A DNA stretch of 64,000 nt from Azolla caroliniana (taxonomy: Eukaryota > Polypodiophyta): assembly GCA_043228905.1 (NCBI GenBank), contig JBHGNT010000006.1, positions 21,638,001 through 21,702,000 on the forward strand. Reading direction: 5' to 3'. The notes beneath the pieces were generated by a model that was not told the origin of the DNA, searched no databases, and saw only the letters and a list, made by a program, of their open reading frames with translations. The position numbers and the translations under genes are program-made. This document shows positions 62,614 through 64,000 of the stretch, one piece after another. Numbering within the stretch: the first letter of the stretch is position 1; the number at the start of each line of letters is the position of its first letter.

Positions 62614-64000
62614 CTAGATTAAACTAGTTGAGCTTGATATCTCAACACGCCCCCTCAAGCTCAAGTGTGAGGCGTCCAATGTCCGGTTTAGCTTCCTTCG
62701 CATTCGTCGGCATCGGTACGGCTTGCGGCTTTCTTTGCAGCGTTGCGCGGCTCTCCGCGGCTTTGTTGCGCGGCTTTCTTCGCGGCTTCGCGGCTTCGTT
62801 GCGCAGTTCTCCGCGGCTTTGTTCTCCCCCTCAAGCCTGTGACGAAGGCTTGGATCCTCGGGCTCTTGTTCGGCCACTACCTTCATCGCGAGGGCATAGT
62901 GATGGGCCATATACTCGTTGTAGGCGTAACGAGTGACTTGGGTCTTCGCTCGTGATGAGCGGCAGAGTTTCTCGTTTGTTGATGTGAGCGCCTTCTTTAC
63001 TCCAGGTGTCCTCATGATGGGTACACCGAACTCACTGTCTAGTGAGCGAGCTGAATCATCCGAATCACGATCGTCGGGGTGGACCTCGACTTCGTATTCG
63101 GGCATCTTACCTTTGCCTTTGTCTAGTGTCGGACTTGTCCGCGATGTGCTTTCATCGCGTGGAGGCTCTTGTGGGCCAATTAGCTCGGTAGAGCTTGGAT
63201 TGTCCTTCGGTGGAGGACTTGGCCGAGTTTCATCGTCTGAGTTGGCGTTCAACTCTTCCTCGATCGGGTTGGATGGAGTCGCATCGGGCTTATAACAAGA
63301 TGCCGATTCGTCGAAAACGACGTCGCGACTTATCCGCACCGCTCGGATCGAAGGGTTGAAGCACTTGTACACCTTTTTCTCGGACAAGTATCCTATGAGG
63401 ATACATTCTTCCGACTTCGCGTCGGGCTTCTCTCAACTTTCGTTCGGGATGCGTACATTCGCAATGCTTCCGAACACCTTGAGGTGCGAGAGGATGGGCT
63501 TTCTTCCAACGAAGATCTCGTATGGAGTAAGCTTGTGCACGCTATTTGTGGTGCATCGATTCATGAGATAGACGGCCATGGATGCCGCTTCCGCCCAATA
63601 GAAGTTCGGCATGTGTTTCTCACGCATCATGGCGCGTGCTACCTCGAGTATTTGCCGATTCTTTCTCTCGGCTACTCCGTTTTGTTGGGGAGTGTGTTGG
63701 CATGAGAATTCTCTATGAATGCCTTCACCTTGGAGGTAGGAGGTGAACTCGTCGGAGAAGTACTCCTTTCCTCCGTCCGATCATAGGCATCGAATGTGCC
63801 GACCGGTTTCTTTCTCCACTTGGCTTTTGAGCCTTTGAAAGTGGGAGAGCACTTCGATCTTCTTCTTCATCGGGTATATCCACGCGTAGCGCGAGTGGTC
63901 GTCGATGAAGGTGACGTAGTAGTGGCATCCGCCGAGCGTCGGCGTTTGAGTCGATCCCCATACATCCGAGTGTATGACGTCGAGGAGGCCTTTGCTTGCG
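62614..64000 (-). pseudogene. Copia-6 integrase and linker, joined to an Arg-rich repeat tail
   Basis: Minus strand: VIHSDVWGSTQTPTLGG, YYVTFIDDHSRYAWIYPMKK, CL-stop-SDGGKEYFSDEF, HTPQQNGVAERKNRQILEVA, PNFYWAEAASMAVYLMNRCT, FGSIANVRIPNES-stop, then ECILIGYLSEKKVYKCFNPS and VRISRDVVFDESASCY. The linker is Ser/Asp/Pro-rich and ends TRYAYNEYMAHHYALAMKVV, normally just upstream of RT. It then falls into Arg/Lys/Ala text encoded by repeats of GCGGCTTTGTTGCGCGGCTT type and reaches the polypurine tract. Two in-frame stops are present. The deletion of RT-RH (about 1.5-2 kb expected) makes it non-autonomous. Confidence 0.88.
62695..62830. repeat. GCGGCTTTC/TCGCGGCTT short repeats in Copia-6
   Basis: Variants of TTGCGCGGCTCTCCGCGGCT, TTCGCGGCTTCG and TTGCGCAGTTCTCCGCGGCT occur in tandem at the site where RT and RNase H should be. 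They may mark slippage associated with the deletion. Confidence 0.75.

Larger units (their letters stand above)
62117..64000 (-). mobile_element. Copia-6: copia element lacking RT and RNase H, runs off the window
   Basis: 3' LTR 62117-62647 (531 bp; TGTTGGGAAATCAG...GATATCTCAACA on plus). On the minus strand GAGCTTGAGGGGGCG precedes it. Internal sequence from 62670 to 64000 is integrase plus linker, with no RT or RNase H between integrase and polypurine tract. It lies inside the Gag zinc knuckle of Copia-5. Confidence 0.85.

Noticed and set aside
1-64000. Pararetrovirus (caulimovirid) insertion or bacterial genes
   Set aside because: No movement protein, coat protein or bacterial operon signals; all RT-bearing sequences have LTR or LINE features.

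Overview
The window is plant nuclear DNA made mostly of nested transposable elements. Only two apparently functional host genes are visible: a four-exon TMEM41/VTT-family membrane protein gene (6895-9471, +) and a two-exon BTB/POZ gene (13455-11478, -). A broken PPR gene lies at 40.05-40.61 kb. Spliced genes, initiator-Met primer sites, Ty1/copia elements, hAT transposons, LINEs and AAACCCTA-type leaders all point to a land plant. A chromovirus of a type that resembles lineages known from fungi and seed-free plants, plus the copia Gag style, suggest a lycophyte or fern. That assignment is inference from sequence style only.

Layout. 0-5.7 kb: a gag fragment, a gypsy integrase/chromodomain fragment joined to a copia 3' end whose LTR is split by a second LTR-like element, a copia RNase H relic and a lone LTR-like block. 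5.8-13.5 kb: the two host genes. 13.6-14.4 kb: tetranucleotide microsatellite. 14.65-38.40 kb: Copia-1, itself inserted in a LINE reading frame. Copia-1 hosts three later insertions: a 1,021-bp hAT-type MITE in its 5' LTR, a 4,231-bp hAT element with a full transposase in gag, and a minus-strand copia complex (Copia-N, 21403-34240). 38.4-43.7 kb: LINE, tandem repeats, PPR pseudogene, gypsy relic. 43.7-46.7 kb: Copia-4, an old relative of Copia-N. 46.7-59.3 kb: LINE-2 split by the chromovirus Gypsy-1, whose 3' LTR is split by Copia-2. 59.3-64 kb: Copia-5 interrupted by Copia-6, both internally deleted.

The standout is Copia-N. One complete 1,357-residue Gag-PR-IN-RT-RH polyprotein with full-length 659-bp-type LTRs at both ends is combined with four tandem 1,852-bp units. 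Each unit has a 5'-trimmed LTR that keeps its TATA box, a tRNA-Met primer-binding site, and an open 442-codon Gag-protease frame ending shortly after protease. All four units share one deletion junction, so the deletion came first and amplification followed. The arrangement resembles a genomic array of Gag-PR expression units next to one complete driver.

Other notable points: two nonsense codons shared by Copia-1 and Copia-2, a Lys/Arg-rich tail after RNase H in that copia family, antisense Pol III A and B boxes in the Gypsy-1 LTR, and precise 8-bp target duplications around both hAT elements. Coordinates of motifs were read by eye; family names are working labels for this window.
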